This document shows positions 22,693-30,347 of a DNA stretch of 45,264 bases, in pieces. The stretch spans positions 1 through 45,264 of the IMG/VR virus record IMGVR_UViG_3300033151_000361. The stretch is one strand, 5' to 3'. The notes beneath the pieces are model-generated. The model worked only from the letters and a program-made list of their open reading frames with translations, did no database searches and had not been told where the DNA came from. Position numbers and translations under genes: made by a program. Source of the DNA: a virus. Every line of letters starts with the position of its first letter. The first letter of the stretch is position 1.

Positions 22693-23655
22693 ATGTCACA
22701 TGAATTAGCAACTAATGCAGAAGGACTTCCAGCAATGGCGTATGTAGGTGATCAGCCTTGGCACGGTCTCGGCCAGGAATTGGAAGAGGGTGCGTCAATA
22801 GATGTATGGGCAAAAGCGTCCGGAATGGACATGCCTTTGGAGGAGGGAGAAGTCTCCACAACGGTAGACGACACCCAACTTATATTACCAGGCAAAAAGC
22901 TCATCTACCGAGCCGACACCATGGAAGCCCTGAGCGTTGTGGGTTCCAAGTATAAGACGGTTCAGCCGATTGAGATGCTTGAGTTCTTCAAACGGTACGT
23001 CGGTGAGAACGCAATCCTGGAGACAGCCGGTATGTTGTTCGGCGGTCGGGTCTACTGGGCAATGGCGAGATTGGAAGGCGAATTGAACATCGCTGGCGAC
23101 ATCACGAAACCGTACCTATTGTTGAACAGCAGCTGCGACGGATCTACGTCCACATCGGCACGATTGACAACGGTTCGGGTGGTTTGTAATAACACGTTGA
23201 GTTACGCCAGTGCTTCTGATAAACCGACCGTAACTATCCGGCACAACCAAACATTCTGTAAGGATGCGTTGGCCACCGAGATGGAAGAGCATTACGCGTC
23301 ATTGAAGGCTCACGGCAAAACCATGAAGATGTTAGCGAAGGCCAAAATTACGGCAGCGCAATCTGAGCGTTTCGTCAAACTGATGTTGGACAATTGCGTT
23401 GAAGCCAACCTGAAGGATGCCAAGGTCAGCCGAGCCGGTACACGCGTGCTGGAACTGTACAACGGCGAAGGTCGCGGCGCAGGTGAGAAGTCCACCAAGA
23501 ACACAGCCTACGGTCTTCTCCAGGCAGTGACCGAGTACTACGATCACGAATACGGTCGCAGCCAGGATAGCCGTTTGAACGAGGCTTTCTTCGGATACAC
23601 CGCGAAACGTAAGACTCAGTTCGCACGTGACCTGGAACTTGCGGTCGCAGCGTAA
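22693..23655 (+). CDS. DUF932 family phage/plasmid protein
   Basis: This 320-residue protein fits the DUF932 family (phage/plasmid-like protein, TIGR03299 type): PWHGLGQEL near the N-terminus, YKTVQPIEMLEFF (about 97-109), LLNSSCDGSTSTSARLTTVR (about 147-166) followed by VVCNNTL, and a helical C-terminus. The family's function is not established; members occur in phages and plasmids near DNA metabolism genes. The gene is transcribed from P6 with GGGAAA upstream of the ATG, and is followed by a hairpin. Confidence 0.85.
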   Translation: MSHELATNAEGLPAMAYVGDQPWHGLGQELEEGASIDVWAKASGMDMPLEEGEVSTTVDDTQLILPGKKLIYRADTMEALSVVGSKYKTVQPIEMLEFFKRYVGENAILETAGMLFGGRVYWAMARLEGELNIAGDITKPYLLLNSSCDGSTSTSARLTTVRVVCNNTLSYASASDKPTVTIRHNQTFCKDALATEMEEHYASLKAHGKTMKMLAKAKITAAQSERFVKLMLDNCVEANLKDAKVSRAGTRVLELYNGEGRGAGEKSTKNTAYGLLQAVTEYYDHEYGRSQDSRLNEAFFGYTAKRKTQFARDLELAVAA

Positions 23656-23661
23656 CCAACA

Positions 23662-23694
23662 GAACGAGCCGTCTCAGGAGAGGCGGTTCGTTTA
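23662..23694 (+). terminator. Possible weak terminator or attenuator hairpin
   Basis: AACGAGCCGTCTC (23663-23675) pairs with GAGGCGGTTCGTT (23679-23691) with two G-T wobbles and a short loop; only a few T follow. It may lower read-through from the abundant DUF932 message into the genes after it, or protect the mRNA 3' end. Confidence 0.55.
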
Positions 23695-23722
23695 ACTCTT
23701 AACTGATTAAGGAATAATATTG

Positions 23723-23971
23723 ATGGCCAGATTATCCATGTTCGCACAGGTCTTCGTCCACGATGATAAAACCAAAACGACCAAGGCCAGTACAACCAAG
23801 TTCATTGACAAAGGTCAGAACTGGGAGAACTGTAAGTGCCACCCAAGAGAGATTGTCATCATTAGCGGTGACGACACTCCAGAAATTAAGGCTCTGATCT
23901 GCGCAAGCATTCGCGTAGGGCAGGGTTATCCGGCAGACAAAGCTGCTGAAGACAGAATGATATTCAAATAA
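23723..23971 (+). CDS. Hypothetical small protein
   Basis: I choose the ATG at 23723, eight bases after AAGGAA, over a TTG one codon upstream; the product has 82 residues. It reuses the TTAACTGATTAAGGAA leader seen after the promoters, although no new promoter is visible. The sequence is basic, with a CKCHP-type pair near residue 38. No family recognised. It links the DUF932 gene and the modification cluster. Confidence 0.65.
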   Translation: MARLSMFAQVFVHDDKTKTTKASTTKFIDKGQNWENCKCHPREIVIISGDDTPEIKALICASIRVGQGYPADKAAEDRMIFK

Positions 23972-24093
23972 GTAGATAGGCTCCTTAATGGCGGATTTCG
24001 GCGTCAATAGGTAACCTGAACAACGGCTAGTCTATCCCCATGTCACTGTGGGTAATTAGGTCAAAGGTTATTGTCCGTGAGAAAAAAGGTAAG

Positions 24094-24123
24094 CTCTGTG
24101 TGGTGAATGGGTGTCACACAGGG
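24094..24123 (+). other. 5' UTR hairpin before modification cluster
   Basis: CTCTGTGTG (24094-24102) pairs with CACACAGGG (24115-24123) around a 12-base loop, 44 bases before the ATG of the 24167 gene. It may affect translation or mRNA stability. No known riboswitch is recognised in the 195-base gap 23972-24166. Confidence 0.5.
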
Positions 24124-24166
24124 CGAACCCCACCCCCTAAACCAACCAACAAAGGAACGTGAGATT

Positions 24167-25204
24167 ATGGATTATAGATTGACAGAAAACCGCATGGAGT
24201 ATTTCACTACTCTGTATGCGTACAACTTACGCCACGGCATTATGCCAGGATTGGTGTATCGATACCTACCTCAGCTTTACAGCCACTTCGGGTGGAACGG
24301 AGAACAGAAACTCTGGTTCGCCTTCCTCAACGGGATGACCCAAAACCCAATCACCTCCCTCCGCATGTTCAAGCAGTTGCCGTCGCCGGAACATGGTCCG
24401 AACTTAGAGCAATTTGATCGGTGGTTCAATGATAATTGGGAGAACCTACAGTTCGATACAGACCGCCGGTACCAGAAGAAAGACACCGTGGCAGCGATTG
24501 ATCATTATTCCCTCACGGTGGAGGATCAGTTCGGCGGCAACGCATGTGCGATGTACCCAACGACCGCCTCTTATAAGGACACCTGGAAAGTAGCCAACGA
24601 CCTGTATTCATTCGGACGGCTATCCACCTTCAGTTATTTGGAATACGTTAAGATCATGGGTTTCGGTACAGATTGTGACGACCTAATGCTCAAGGACAAG
24701 TCCGGCTCCAAGTCACACAGAAACGGCACGTTGTTCCTACATGGGCAGGATCACATAGTTCATGACAAGCGTATTGACAACGGATTTGACGGGCAGTACG
24801 AAGAGTTCCCCAAGATGTGTAACTGGCTTGAAGCGCAGATGCACAACTTCCTCAAAGGATTCTACAATAAGTATCCCAAGTTGCTTCTATACGGGATGGG
24901 TAACTTCTCATTGGAATCCAACCTATGTACGTTCAAGAACCACTTCTTCGGTCGGCGGTATCCTGGGGTTTATGCGGACATGGCTTATGAACGTATATTG
25001 AAAGCTGAAGCCACCGGCGCTGACAAATCTGTAACAGACTTGTTCCGCCAGTTGTACGAAACCCTACCTGACGGTCTACGGATCGACGGTGTTGATTTGA
25101 AAAACAACCTCACCATAAACCAGAAAGGCGCATACTTCGTCGACACTGGTCAACCTTATAGAATGGAAATGCTCATGGAGACTGATTCACTATGCAAAAT
25201 CTAA
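24167..25204 (+). CDS. aGPT-Pplase1-like thymidine hypermodification protein
   Basis: I start at ATG 24167, nine bases after AAAGGAA (24151-24157); the upstream in-frame ATG at 24107 lies in the hairpin. The 345-residue product resembles the alpha-glutamyl/putrescinyl-thymine pyrophosphorylase-like proteins of hypermodified-T phages (aGPT-Pplase clade 1): an N-terminal LTENRMEYFTTLYAYNLRHG helix, WFAFLNGMTQNP (about 47-58) and aromatic-rich helices throughout. In that pathway these enzymes exchange the pyrophosphate or phosphate on 5-hydroxymethyluracil in DNA for an amine or amino acid. The family call rests on pattern memory and strong context: kinase, second aGPT-like gene and thymidylate-synthase homologue follow, with overlapping stops and starts. 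Confidence 0.65.
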   Translation: MDYRLTENRMEYFTTLYAYNLRHGIMPGLVYRYLPQLYSHFGWNGEQKLWFAFLNGMTQNPITSLRMFKQLPSPEHGPNLEQFDRWFNDNWENLQFDTDRRYQKKDTVAAIDHYSLTVEDQFGGNACAMYPTTASYKDTWKVANDLYSFGRLSTFSYLEYVKIMGFGTDCDDLMLKDKSGSKSHRNGTLFLHGQDHIVHDKRIDNGFDGQYEEFPKMCNWLEAQMHNFLKGFYNKYPKLLLYGMGNFSLESNLCTFKNHFFGRRYPGVYADMAYERILKAEATGADKSVTDLFRQLYETLPDGLRIDGVDLKNNLTINQKGAYFVDTGQPYRMEMLMETDSLCKI

Positions 25205-25803
25205 TTGTAAATGTACGCGGCGGGTCGGGTGCTGGAAAGACCACCACCATGCGTCGGTTCTTAAAAGAGCCGCATGAAATACTCATCGGACCATCCGTAA
25301 AGAACCCTGACAAGCAGGAGATCAAGGGATACCTGATAAATTGTTCTGCATTGGGTATCCAGCTCCCTGTCTTTTTGGTTGGCTCTTACAAAGCTGTCAA
25401 CGGCGGGACTGACTCGGTCAACACCCAGGAAGAAATAGGTGATCGTGTGGAAATGGCATTCAATGCAGGCGGTCACGTTCTGGTTGAAGGTTTACTTATG
25501 TCCAAGTCCGGTCCTGGTGGACACCTCAGCCCCAGAATGAAAGAACTAGCCGGTGACCGAATGTGGTTTGCATTCCTGGACACACCGGCTGATGTCTGTC
25601 ATGAACGTGTTAAGCAGCGGCGACTAGATGCCGGCAATACGAAACCACTTGACCCAGACAGGACCTTATTTCCTGGAGTGAAACAGGCCTTGAAGTCAAA
25701 GGTTCTACTGGACAGGGAAGGTGGATATCAGACTCACTGGTTAGATCACACCGGCGACCCAGCCCAGGAAATTATCAATCTGATGGTATGGAGTGAGAAA
25801 TGA
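25192..25803 (+). CDS. P-loop kinase, probable 5-hmdU DNA kinase
   Basis: This 203-residue P-loop enzyme begins with LIVNVRGGSGAGKTTTMRRF; the Walker A is GGSGAGKT (10-17). VLVEGLLMS (about 95-103) supplies the acidic Walker B-like E, and RVKQRR an arginine-rich lid. Comparable kinases in Salmonella phage ViI, Pseudomonas phage M6 and Bacillus phage SP10 phosphorylate 5-hydroxymethyl-dU in polymerised DNA. The gene overlaps the end of the aGPT-Pplase1-like gene and the start of the next one (ATGA), so the three proteins are probably made together. A free-nucleotide kinase is the alternative. Confidence 0.75.
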   Translation: MQNLIVNVRGGSGAGKTTTMRRFLKEPHEILIGPSVKNPDKQEIKGYLINCSALGIQLPVFLVGSYKAVNGGTDSVNTQEEIGDRVEMAFNAGGHVLVEGLLMSKSGPGGHLSPRMKELAGDRMWFAFLDTPADVCHERVKQRRLDAGNTKPLDPDRTLFPGVKQALKSKVLLDREGGYQTHWLDHTGDPAQEIINLMVWSEK

Positions 25804-26726
25804 GTCCCGTACCTGTACCGCCTGGAAGATATATCAGACCTGTGACTGAACATCAGGTTCAGACCGTGAGAGGCTTCGTTTACTTTGTGAGCGAGCGGGA
25901 CATCATTCGCCGTAAGCGTAACCTCGGTCTGGAAGCGCCGTGGACAGATGACCCGATCTTGCAGGAGTATCGGTTCTGTAATGTGCGTCGCCGTGATGAC
26001 CGAGTGACTCAATGGTTACTGAAGAACTACTTCCCTCTGTTTGAGGAAGACCTGTTCTTCGCAGCGGCCATCGCTCGGTTGATCAACTGGCCGCCGACCT
26101 TGAAGCACCTAATTGACATTGGTGTTCTACCGTGTAGCATGGATACGTTCGATAGAGACATATTCATCACCACCCTAGCCGCGTATAAAGAAGAACACGC
26201 GAAGACGTTCACCGGAGCCTACATGGTTTTCCCGACGAACAAGTATGCGCCCAAGGAAGTCGGGTTGGCGGACACTCTTGCAAGTATTATAGAGAACCGC
26301 AAGCTCATCGAGAAGGCCATGAGCCATAAACGCATCGAGTCTGTGGTGTACGCCCTCACTCAATGCGCGGGTGTAGGGACGTTTATGGGGGGTCAATTTG
26401 CCGCCGACCTGACCTACCTACAGGGTCAGCTAGACACAGCCGTTGACCTATATAAATGGGCACCTCTCGGTCCTGGTAGTCAGCAAGGTATGAACCTCAT
26501 GTTGGGTTTCAAGAAGGGTAAGATGTGGAAGCCTGAAGACTTCAACAAGAACCTGATGGATGTGATGAATGATTGGCTGGTGTATCATTTGAATTTTGAA
26601 GAAGATAACATTAAAATGACCCTGCACGATGTGCAAAATTGTTTTTGCGAATACGGTAAGTACGGTAGAACTGTCATAGGCTCGGGTCGACCTAGAAGTA
26701 AGTATAAACACGAAGGTGCGTACTGA
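25800..26726 (+). CDS. aGPT-Pplase2 / HMUDK-helical-type protein
   Basis: This 308-residue helical protein matches the second aGPT-Pplase type, related to the helical domain found with 5-hmdU DNA kinases. Visible are GFVYFVSERDIIRRKR and DPILQEYRFCNVRRRDDRVT near the N-terminus (about residues 22-65), a W-rich ARLINWPPTLKHL segment and a central helical domain resembling the base-excision HhH glycosylase-like layout predicted for these proteins. It probably recognises the modified base in DNA and helps the kinase or the amine transfer. The start overlaps the kinase stop by four bases. The exact split of roles among the three proteins is unproven. Confidence 0.7.
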   Translation: MSPVPVPPGRYIRPVTEHQVQTVRGFVYFVSERDIIRRKRNLGLEAPWTDDPILQEYRFCNVRRRDDRVTQWLLKNYFPLFEEDLFFAAAIARLINWPPTLKHLIDIGVLPCSMDTFDRDIFITTLAAYKEEHAKTFTGAYMVFPTNKYAPKEVGLADTLASIIENRKLIEKAMSHKRIESVVYALTQCAGVGTFMGGQFAADLTYLQGQLDTAVDLYKWAPLGPGSQQGMNLMLGFKKGKMWKPEDFNKNLMDVMNDWLVYHLNFEEDNIKMTLHDVQNCFCEYGKYGRTVIGSGRPRSKYKHEGAY

Positions 26727-26932
26727 TGGGGGTGTTTGCAACAAAGAGAATATCCAGTTCAGCTGCGGGTCGATTCTGGTACACTAATGGATTTAATAAT
26801 CACTTATGTTTTGAAGGTGATCAGCCGGTTGGGTTCTTGCGAGGACTCACTCGGCGGGTTACCGACAGCGAACGCGCAGCCAAATCTTACGCAATGATAA
26901 TACGAAATAGGAAGAGATGGAATGGAAATTAG
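26726..26932 (+). CDS. Hypothetical small basic protein in modification cluster
   Basis: This 68-residue basic protein shares one base with the preceding stop (TGATG) and overlaps the start of the thymidylate-synthase homologue. It is rich in aromatic residues and arginine, without a recognised motif. Its place inside the cluster suggests an accessory role in modification. Confidence 0.6.
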   Translation: MGVFATKRISSSAAGRFWYTNGFNNHLCFEGDQPVGFLRGLTRRVTDSERAAKSYAMIIRNRKRWNGN

Positions 26933-27806
26933 AGCTAGAAATGTGAATGAGATGTTGAGTGAAGCCCTGTGGCAATTCAGAGTCTCTGGTGTAGAGGTAA
27001 ACACCAGGAATGGGGAGGCGTTGGTCATCCTGGAACCTGTGATATTGACTTATTTCAACTCCAACATCGCCAATTACTCAGACGACGGAGTCCGGTTCAA
27101 CGCACCTTACGGGGAGAGAATGAGGTATACGTTCAGTATTGACCAGATCTATTCTGTTATTGACGTCCTACGTAAAGACCCTGAGACTCGGCAAGCCGTT
27201 GTACAGCTGTGGCATCCCTCAGACTTAATGAAAGCCACTAAAGACAAGGCTTGCAACATGTCCGTGGTGTTCAGCGTCCACCCGATCTCCGGATATTTAG
27301 ACATGACGGTCTTCAATAGATCAAATGATTTGTGGTGGGGAACCTGTGGAGCAAACGCTGTTCAGTTCTCAATACTCCAGGAATTGGTCGCTTCATCTCT
27401 CAAGAGGCCGGTCGGTACGTACCGGCAGATCACAAATAACTTACACTTGTATAAGAACGTATACAATGTCATGGATTGTGTCAACAGCCCCTCCCTTGTG
27501 GAAGGGTGCGATGAATACAAACACGCTGATCCAGCTATAGACATCACACCGCTGACCGAAGGCGTGAACCACCTGGAGTTCCTATACGAATGTTCCCAAT
27601 TCTGCAATGACCCATTCAGCCAGCCGAACGGTGATAGTGAATTCCTACGGCACGTGGCCTACCCCATGGCTATGGTGAGCCATGAGCGCAAGCAGGGAGG
27701 AGACGGTTTAAGGTGGTGTGAGCGCATTTTAGCAGACGACTGGGGCATTGCCACCACAGGTTGGGCGCAACGCCGCGAGACGGCACGAGAGGAGGCCGCT
27801 AAATGA
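26922..27806 (+). CDS. Thymidylate-synthase homologue, probable dUMP hydroxymethylase
   Basis: This 294-residue protein is a thymidylate-synthase fold enzyme: catalytic Cys in KACNMSVVF (C111), FNRSNDLWWGTCGANAVQFS (131-150) with the conserved R-S-N-D and an Asn (N145) near the dUMP-specific position, and NLHLYKN (H175, Y177) that contacts the nucleotide sugar. The N-terminus and the paired tryptophans (WWG) differ from cellular ThyA and resemble phage dUMP/dCMP hydroxymethylases. The retained Asn favours dUMP. With methylene-tetrahydrofolate and water it would make 5-hydroxymethyl-dUMP, the entry point of thymine hypermodification. Start at ATG 26922. Confidence 0.85.
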   Translation: MEIRARNVNEMLSEALWQFRVSGVEVNTRNGEALVILEPVILTYFNSNIANYSDDGVRFNAPYGERMRYTFSIDQIYSVIDVLRKDPETRQAVVQLWHPSDLMKATKDKACNMSVVFSVHPISGYLDMTVFNRSNDLWWGTCGANAVQFSILQELVASSLKRPVGTYRQITNNLHLYKNVYNVMDCVNSPSLVEGCDEYKHADPAIDITPLTEGVNHLEFLYECSQFCNDPFSQPNGDSEFLRHVAYPMAMVSHERKQGGDGLRWCERILADDWGIATTGWAQRRETAREEAAK

Positions 27807-27967
27807 AGACCAAGAGTGAGGAGAAATGTGATAATTGTCAGACCATCAAACGGTATGAGGATCATTGGCAGTGTATGATCTGCGGGCGCAGGTTTACACC
27901 AGAAGAAAAAACACTTGAAGAAAGATTAACAGGTGATTACAAAGTACAAGGAGCAGGAACAGGGTGA
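27803..27967 (+). CDS. Zinc-ribbon miniprotein
   Basis: A 54-residue frame starts with ATG overlapping the TS stop (ATGA) and ends with TGA overlapping the next GTG. It has CDNC (C9, C12) and CMIC (C24, C27), a compact four-cysteine zinc ribbon, then a charged helix. GAGG-type bases lie just upstream. The tight overlaps on both sides and the zinc knuckles support it as a real gene although it is very short. The function is unknown. Confidence 0.7.
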   Translation: MKTKSEEKCDNCQTIKRYEDHWQCMICGRRFTPEEKTLEERLTGDYKVQGAGTG

Positions 27968-28143
27968 AAGAAACAAGACAGTGTCACCACTGTGGTAGAC
28001 ATTCATGGTTAGTGGCCGAGGGACATTCATGTCCATGGTGCGGCAGGAAAACAAGTAAACATAGTAATCTAATAAGTGCTGGAGTTATCATAGCTCTAAT
28101 AGCAGCTACTATCACATTTTTCATATGGTTAGGAACACAATAA
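27964..28143 (+). CDS. Zinc-ribbon membrane miniprotein (GTG start)
   Basis: A 59-residue frame starts at a GTG that overlaps the previous stop by four bases (GTGA), with AGGAG-like bases upstream. The first half is a zinc ribbon, CHHCG (C7, C10) and CPWCG (C23, C26); the second half (about 36-57) is a single hydrophobic helix. The product would be a membrane-anchored zinc ribbon with its ribbon in the cytoplasm. It is a tandem partner of the upstream zinc-ribbon gene, perhaps by duplication. Unknown function. Confidence 0.7.
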   Translation: MKETRQCHHCGRHSWLVAEGHSCPWCGRKTSKHSNLISAGVIIALIAATITFFIWLGTQ

Positions 28144-28147
28144 CAGA

Positions 28148-28276
28148 ATGTATCACTGGCGGCGTTCAACTTTTGTAAACATTGCAACTGGAACCGCGTT
28201 AGTCGGTGGGTTGAGCCTTCATGCTGGCTCTGGGGGTTACATACAAACCAGCATATATCAAAGGAATAAGTTATGA
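28148..28276 (+). CDS. Possible tiny hydrophobic protein
   Basis: A 42-residue frame starts ATG 28148 and overlaps the start of the next gene by four bases (ATGA). It has a basic start and a Gly-rich hydrophobic middle (about 9-31). No clear ribbon or ribosome binding site is visible, so it may be chance; the exact ATGA overlap is its main support. Confidence 0.35.
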   Translation: MYHWRRSTFVNIATGTALVGGLSLHAGSGGYIQTSIYQRNKL

Positions 28277-28884
28277 GTAAACAACAGATTTGCGATATGT
28301 CACAGAGACAATATTACCAATATCTTGAGGCGCAAGTTGTGTCGCTTAAAGTCAAGTTGGAAGCAGCAGAAGGTAGCCGTAAGCAATGGCACATTGAGTA
28401 TGGAAAAGCTGAGTCTAAAATCATTACCTTGAAGAAACGGTTGGAAGCAGCAGAGACAACCATAAAGGATATATCAGAACAGCCACGGTTTGATAATGAA
28501 ACAGGTGGAATGAACGATAAGATTAAAGCGATAGAGGAACGGCACAATAGGGATAAATTGTTCGTCCATTTGGAAGCAAACATTATCCGTAAAGCACACA
28601 CTGACCGTGGCATTTTGCTCGACAGGCTGGACGTAGCAGAGCTTGAATTATCCGGTAAAACCGCTGAGTTGGAACTGGCAAATGTGAATATAACCGAATG
28701 GAAGCATTGCGCCAAAGTAAACGAAAATCTAAAGCTCAAAGCAGAGGCAACCATAAAGGAAATATCAGAGTTACGTCCAATAGCGATTAATACCGACGAG
28801 GACACCCCCGACAATATGATCCCGATCAATGAAGTGGTTATGTATGCGGAGTTAAAAGCAATCCTGAACAGGAGCATGTCATGA
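28273..28884 (+). CDS. Long coiled-coil protein
   Basis: This 203-residue protein has AAAGGAA before the ATG and is almost all coiled coil: heptad-like stretches at about residues 12-70 and 100-165, with a related segment appearing twice (AAETTIKDISE near 62, KAEATIKEISE near 155), which suggests internal duplication. It is acidic and lysine-rich and lacks cysteine pairs or a membrane segment. It could scaffold or oligomerise. It overlaps the next gene by four bases. Family not recognised. Confidence 0.7.
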   Translation: MSKQQICDMSQRQYYQYLEAQVVSLKVKLEAAEGSRKQWHIEYGKAESKIITLKKRLEAAETTIKDISEQPRFDNETGGMNDKIKAIEERHNRDKLFVHLEANIIRKAHTDRGILLDRLDVAELELSGKTAELELANVNITEWKHCAKVNENLKLKAEATIKEISELRPIAINTDEDTPDNMIPINEVVMYAELKAILNRSMS

Positions 28885-29153
28885 CTGAACCAACCACAGC
28901 AGAGATACGGGAACGGCATGATAAAAGTGATTCGCATTGGGGATACGACAACGAAAGCAGGTACGACCTTCACAATGACCGTGGCATCCTGCTCAAGCTC
29001 CTAGATGGTGTGTCTAACAAATTAATTGAATGGTCTGATGTTGCAGATATGGATGACTCATCGGCTTGTAGAGAACTGATAGCCGAACTGGAAGCAATCA
29101 TAGGAAATGGAGGGGCGCAAACCCCTCCACCCAAAAACCCTATCGAAGAATGA
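28881..29153 (+). CDS. Hypothetical acidic protein
   Basis: This 90-residue acidic protein starts with ATG overlapping the preceding stop (ATGA). The segment AEIRERHDKSDSHWGYDNES and DRGILLKLLD resemble parts of the preceding coiled-coil protein (EERHNRDKLFV, DRGILLDRLD), so the two share a motif. A stable GGAGGGG/CCCCTCC hairpin (29109-29128) lies inside the 3' end of the coding sequence. It is the last plus-strand gene and its end overlaps the end of the converging minus-strand gene by 14 bases. Confidence 0.65.
   Translation: MTEPTTAEIRERHDKSDSHWGYDNESRYDLHNDRGILLKLLDGVSNKLIEWSDVADMDDSSACRELIAELEAIIGNGGAQTPPPKNPIEE
29109..29128 (+). other. GC-rich hairpin at convergent gene ends
   Basis: GGAGGGG (29109-29115) pairs perfectly with CCCCTCC (29122-29128) around CGCAAA. 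No T run follows on either strand, so it is not a standard terminator, but it lies exactly where the plus- and minus-strand units meet. Confidence 0.6.
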
Positions 29154-29637
29154 TATTGATCTTGCCATGAAAAGCATGACCATCTTTCTGCTCGACATTG
29201 AGCCAACATGTGATCGGATGACTGGATGCGGGGAATCTGTACCCTGCTATCCGGCCTGAACCGATATTGGCGTTACCGTTATAAACGTGACCACCTCCGC
29301 CGATCCCCATGTGGGTTGACAGATTGCCCCGTTTCGCACCATCCCCCGTAAGTAGTTCTTCTGCCAGGAATGTAGCAGGTCTGCGTAGCGGTGGAATAGT
29401 GATTTCGATTGCAATACCTGTGGTATGCGCTCGAACTTCTTTGGAATGTAACCTACCATTGGCTTCCAGTTCCCTGCCGTACAATGATGCGAAGTTATAG
29501 CCTGTCGTTTCATGTGGTGCTTGAGCGACTGCGACGGGTGCGTTTCCATGCATCGCAGGAACATCCCCCATCATATGTGAAGTATGCTGTTGGACAACCG
29601 ATTCAGCCTGTTGTGGTGTAAGTGCAATTGTAATCAT
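29140..29637 (-). CDS. Tail-associated protein with domain shared with DUF1833 protein
   Basis: This 165-residue protein is the last gene of the late operon, with AGGAG before its ATG. Its C-terminal 95 residues (from about 70) contain TGDGAKRGNLST, a Gly-rich segment, YRFPA and a final NIILR, and match the C-terminus of the L-like protein encoded at 37467-38429 (TGDGAKDGNLST, YVFPA, IIILRRR). The domain looks beta-rich and may bind a surface sugar or cap a fibre. The N-terminal part has His/Gln-rich helical character. The domain is of no family I can name. Confidence 0.7.
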   Translation of the reverse strand: MITIALTPQQAESVVQQHTSHMMGDVPAMHGNAPVAVAQAPHETTGYNFASLYGRELEANGRLHSKEVRAHTTGIAIEITIPPLRRPATFLAEELLTGDGAKRGNLSTHMGIGGGGHVYNGNANIGSGRIAGYRFPASSHPITCWLNVEQKDGHAFHGKINIILR

Positions 29638-29657
29638 TTCTATCTCCTGTGTGAAAA

Positions 29658-30347
29658 TTAAATTAACATTACCTTTTTCCCGCTCGACCCATGCGGGGCA
29701 AAAACTTCAACCATCCTTATTACCGTCCCAAAGGATGATCCATACCTAACTGTACCTGATATACGAGTTCCCTTAGGAATACCCGTAATCCCTGCTATTA
29801 ACACCTCGGTGTTTCGTATTCCAATTCCTGTGTAATCTTTCGTTATCCACTGCCATGACCCCATTGTCGCTGAAACCTGCATACCGCCCCAGCCTCCAGC
29901 ATTTGGACCATGAGCATGTTGAACCATCATTAGAAAAAGCGAATCGTCATAAACTGCAAATTGGGAATTAAAACGATCACTATTAACAACGTGGTCAAAT
30001 AATTCATATCTTACAGCCCCAAAAATATTACCAACAGCCTCCGCACCAGAAATCGCCAGCTGAACGGCAACGTATTGCGCCCTACTTGATACGCGAACCT
30101 GTGCAACAGGAGCAGCACCAGTCGCCCGTTTCCACCATATCTGTTGACCGTGAGTTGGTCTACGTTTATCAAGTTCGTTCCACCCAGAAGGGTGCATAAA
30201 TACAGGATCGGGTATACCAACCCCCTGAGCTATAAGAATCAACAAATCGCCTGCTCTGGCAGCATTCAAAGCAGGAACATTCACCCCAAACCCACCCGCA
30301 GATGGGGTTTTCGCCCCTGTTGCTTGTCGTACTACTGGTGCAGCCAT
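29658..30347 (-). CDS. Tail-fibre-associated beta-rich protein
   Basis: This 229-residue protein follows the giant tail-tip gene directly, with ATG overlapping its stop (ATGA). It has a beta-rich, Gly/Ala-rich composition without charge clusters or signal peptide, like a small receptor-binding or fibre-tip protein (GDLLILIAQGVGIPDP near residue 33; MMVQHAHGPNAGGWGGMQV near the middle). This position, just after a J-like gene, is typical of fibre tips or fibre chaperones. Family not recognised. Confidence 0.7.
   Translation of the reverse strand: MAAPVVRQATGAKTPSAGGFGVNVPALNAARAGDLLILIAQGVGIPDPVFMHPSGWNELDKRRPTHGQQIWWKRATGAAPVAQVRVSSRAQYVAVQLAISGAEAVGNIFGAVRYELFDHVVNSDRFNSQFAVYDDSLFLMMVQHAHGPNAGGWGGMQVSATMGSWQWITKDYTGIGIRNTEVLIAGITGIPKGTRISGTVRYGSSFGTVIRMVEVFAPHGSSGKKVMLI

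Noticed and set aside
23972-24166. Riboswitch before the modification cluster
   Set aside because: Hairpins are present but I could match no known riboswitch core.
28314-28973. 219-codon minus-strand frame
   Set aside because: It is the antisense shadow of the coiled-coil gene on the plus strand, which has a good ribosome binding site and overlaps the next gene properly.
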